DNA of 7,631 nt from positions 1 to 7,631 of the forward strand of contig NZ_CALTYA010000070.1 in assembly GCF_943913405.1 (NCBI RefSeq), in the 5' to 3' direction. Numbering within the stretch: position 1 is the stretch's first letter; each line of letters starts with the position of its first letter. This stretch comes from an uncultured Flavobacterium sp. Lineage in GTDB: Bacteria; Bacteroidota; Bacteroidia; Flavobacteriales; Flavobacteriaceae. This document shows positions 5,705 through 7,631 of this stretch, piece after piece. A program made the translations under genes and the position numbers. A model generated the notes under the pieces. It worked only from the letters and a program-made list of their open reading frames with translations. It was not told the origin of the DNA and did no database searches.

Positions 5705-6469
5705 CTATGAAAAACTAAAATGAGGACTCGACGCTTTTCTATGACTCATAATCAACGCATAAGCTTCATTGATCCTTACGGTAATCTTAGTTCTGGCTTC
5801 TTTCTCGTTAAGACTTTTATCAGGGTGAAATTCTTTGAGCATATCACGATAGGCCTTTTTTACTGCCTGATCGCTTGCTGTTTTTAAAACCCTAAGAAAC
5901 ACGTAAGCTTTGTCGATTTCAGTTAAAAAAATGAATTTCTGTTTACGCCGTATATCGACTTCATTTTTACTTTGCAGTACTTCTTTAAAAAATTGGAAAA
6001 TATTCATCCCAGTAGGAACTTCCATTGTAGCGGAAAAGGTGAGTAATCCCGATACCAAACTTTTTTGCATAAGCCCTGACAGCACACCAAGCGCCAATCC
6101 AAACCACATTGATGTTTTTTGGACATCGGGATCGAGCTTTGAAATATCAAAAGTTCCAGGATGATATGCTACCAACTTTGAGTTTTTAAACAGATAGTAG
6201 CCAGGTAGAATAGTTTCTGAGCTTTCCAATCCAATATTTTCCATTTGCCCAGTAACTAGCGACTGGATAAATACATCAGAATAATCCAAATTGGAACTAT
6301 TAATAGCTCCAATTTTTAATGTAAGATTATAAAATTGTTTAAGCTGAGAATATAATGTTTGGTTGAAAGCATTGCCTTCTTCCAACTCAAATTTTACAAC
6401 GCAGAGTTTGTTTGATGATATAAAGTTTACCAGTTCTGTCGATTGGAGTTCAATTGGTTCAATTTTCAT
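5705..6469 (-). CDS. Thioredoxin-like fold, membrane segment and C-terminal J-domain protein
   Basis: This 254-residue protein combines three parts. Residues 1 to about 110 resemble a thioredoxin fold: strand LCVVKFELE, a helix, strand LTLKIGAINSSN, then ILPGYYLFKNSKLVAYHPGTF, where Pro89 matches the cis-proline. The usual CxxC after the first strand is replaced by EEGNAFN, so redox catalysis is unlikely. A hydrophobic segment follows (about 121-147), probably one or two membrane passes. Residues 184-245 are a J-domain: helix II AVKKAYRDMLKEF, the HPD motif at 215-217, and helix III with INEAYALI. J-domains stimulate the ATPase of DnaK/Hsp70, so the protein may recruit Hsp70 to the membrane. 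The frame stays open to an ATG at 6586, but those 39 extra residues resemble nothing and the thioredoxin-like part begins at the ATG at 6469. It is divergent from the NTPase gene to the right. Its substrate is unknown. Confidence 0.9.
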   Translation of the reverse strand: MKIEPIELQSTELVNFISSNKLCVVKFELEEGNAFNQTLYSQLKQFYNLTLKIGAINSSNLDYSDVFIQSLVTGQMENIGLESSETILPGYYLFKNSKLVAYHPGTFDISKLDPDVQKTSMWFGLALGVLSGLMQKSLVSGLLTFSATMEVPTGMNIFQFFKEVLQSKNEVDIRRKQKFIFLTEIDKAYVFLRVLKTASDQAVKKAYRDMLKEFHPDKSLNEKEARTKITVRINEAYALIMSHRKASSPHFSFS

Positions 6470-6623
6470 AATGGTTGATTTTCTTAAAATTATGCTAAAA
6501 CCGTTCCAACATTTTTTTAAAACATAAATATCTGACATTTTAGCAGATAAGCGAAGTATGTTGCGATGTTGTTGCCATAATTTCAATGTTAAATTATTTA
6601 CCTTTACAGTTCAACAATTACGA
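6470..6623. promoter_or_regulatory. Divergent intergenic region with weak promoter-like sequences
   Basis: These 154 bp separate two divergent start codons and must hold both promoters. On the plus strand TACCTTTA (6599-6606) matches TAnnTTTG except for the last base, with a TTG 24 nt upstream (6572-6574). On the minus strand TATGTTTT (6526-6519) matches seven of eight positions. No clear operator or large inverted repeat is seen. Confidence 0.3.
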
Positions 6624-7631
6624 ATGAGTGCATCAGTATATTTTACCAATATCACAAAATATTTTCAGCAATATGCCGACTTGGTTTCAACATTAAACTC
6701 ATTTGGTTTTACAGATGAAGCCGTGCATGCAGAAAATCTATTTGCAGAGATCCTAAATACGATTTTTGGATGGAATTTAAAAAATGCAAATGAACTAAAG
6801 CGAAATCAAAGTAGTTTTGACCTTATTGATCTAAAGAACCATATCTATGTGCAAGTAACTACAAATAAAAAACACAAGCCCAAATTTGAAAAAGCGACAA
6901 ATTCTTTTAAGATTAAGGCAGGTCAAAATGTGGAAACAAAGTTTATAGTTCTGTTTATCTCAAAAAAGATCAACAAATCAATCCTAGATGGCAAGCACGA
7001 AAATGGAATTGACTTCGAGGGTTATGACATTCCTAAATTGCTTAGTGCTATACTTTATAATTTGCCAACCCCTACAAAGCTTAAAAAACTCAATAATTTA
7101 TTGGAATCAGCTATTGCTCCGGTATTATTAACAAGTTCGGTAACACGAGTAAGTAAAGCGAAAGTGTCAATTCAAAAAGAAGTGGCTATAGGAATAGGTC
7201 TCTATATAAAAAGAGAAAATCTAATGATCGATTTACTAAAATTTTGCAAGGGTGATAACGGATTATTGATTGGTGGTCCCGGTTTTGGAAAAAGCTTTGT
7301 TATCAACGAACTTCAGCGTATTTGTCATTCGCAAAAAACTCCATGTTACATTATAAGAATTAATGAACTAACCGAGGGAAGCGATGCTGAAATAAGTTCA
7401 GAACTCAAATGTCCGATTGATTGGTTAGAGACATTGAAAATAATGATGGAAAAAAATGCCACAACAGGTATTCTAGTATTCGATGCCTTTGACACTGCTA
7501 AAGATGAAAAATTAAAAGCGACAATTTATAAACAAATTAGCAAAGCGATTGAGATTTTAAACGGGAAATGGAATGTCTTGGTAAGCGCACGAACTTACGA
7601 TGCCGCAAAATCAACGCTTTTACAAAATATT
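6624..7631 (+). CDS. SMEK-type domain fused to a STAND-like P-loop NTPase (partial, 3' end missing)
   Basis: The reading frame is open to the window end (336 codons seen), so the C-terminus is unknown. Residues 1 to about 165 match my memory of the domain databases call SMEK: VYFTNITKYFQQYADL, HAENLFAEILNTIFGWNL, FDLIDLKNHIYVQVTTN. Glu37, Asp66 and Gln77-x-Thr79 are spaced like the catalytic residues of restriction-endonuclease-like folds, so it may be a nuclease or degenerate nuclease. The NTPase follows: Walker A GGPGFGKS (217-224), Walker B ILVFDAFD (283-290), and WNVLVSARTYD (316-326), a strand plus arginine pattern seen in STAND/NACHT-like ATPases. Such proteins often act as intracellular phage sensors, where target binding by C-terminal repeats triggers the N-terminal effector; this role is inferred. 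An in-frame ATG at 6558 would add 22 residues beginning MLRCCC; the ATG at 6624 fits the domain start better. Confidence 0.9.
   Translation, partial: MSASVYFTNITKYFQQYADLVSTLNSFGFTDEAVHAENLFAEILNTIFGWNLKNANELKRNQSSFDLIDLKNHIYVQVTTNKKHKPKFEKATNSFKIKAGQNVETKFIVLFISKKINKSILDGKHENGIDFEGYDIPKLLSAILYNLPTPTKLKKLNNLLESAIAPVLLTSSVTRVSKAKVSIQKEVAIGIGLYIKRENLMIDLLKFCKGDNGLLIGGPGFGKSFVINELQRICHSQKTPCYIIRINELTEGSDAEISSELKCPIDWLETLKIMMEKNATTGILVFDAFDTAKDEKLKATIYKQISKAIEILNGKWNVLVSARTYDAAKSTLLQNI

Noticed and set aside
6470..6586. N-terminal extension of the J-domain protein from the ATG at 6586.
   Set aside because: The 39 added residues look non-coding and the thioredoxin-like domain begins right after the ATG at 6469.

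Overview
The window looks like the chromosome of a Flavobacterium-type member of the Bacteroidota. It is AT-rich, and its genes start behind A-rich leaders with no Shine-Dalgarno sequence. One secreted protein has a signal peptide ending in FGQ. Octamers matching the Bacteroidota -7 promoter element TAnnTTTG lie just ahead of two genes. No RNA gene, CRISPR array or transposase was found.

The left half (1 to about 3300) looks like ordinary chromosome. Two tandem paralogous exported DUF4197 proteins (minus strand, 31 bp apart, probably one transcript) diverge from a complete clade-3 heme catalase (plus strand, 1769-3250). The 149-bp divergent spacer holds an exact ATAGntnnnanCTAT half-site of the OxyR type, a second ATAG/CTAT palindrome and a TAAATTTG -7 box. 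This suggests peroxide-responsive control of the catalase. A strong terminator (3269-3304) closes the catalase gene.

A junction follows (3305-3772, no credible gene). It starts with a terminator that works best on the minus strand but has no minus-strand gene to serve. Next come a G-rich 44-bp patch with a repeated 13-mer, two stem-loops and then AT-rich DNA. It may be an interspersed repeat or the scar of an insertion.

The right half (3773-7631) looks accessory. A 639-residue protein has a C-terminal PD-(D/E)xK nuclease-like core and a long N-terminal part I do not recognise. Convergent to it, with a 12-bp gap, is a 254-residue membrane protein made of a thioredoxin-like fold without CxxC, a hydrophobic segment and a C-terminal J-domain. 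Divergent from that, and cut off by the window end, is a SMEK-type domain fused to a STAND-like P-loop NTPase, an architecture typical of anti-phage or conflict proteins. The most economical reading is an edge of a defence island beside a housekeeping catalase. The three genes are not co-oriented, so their membership in one system is inference.
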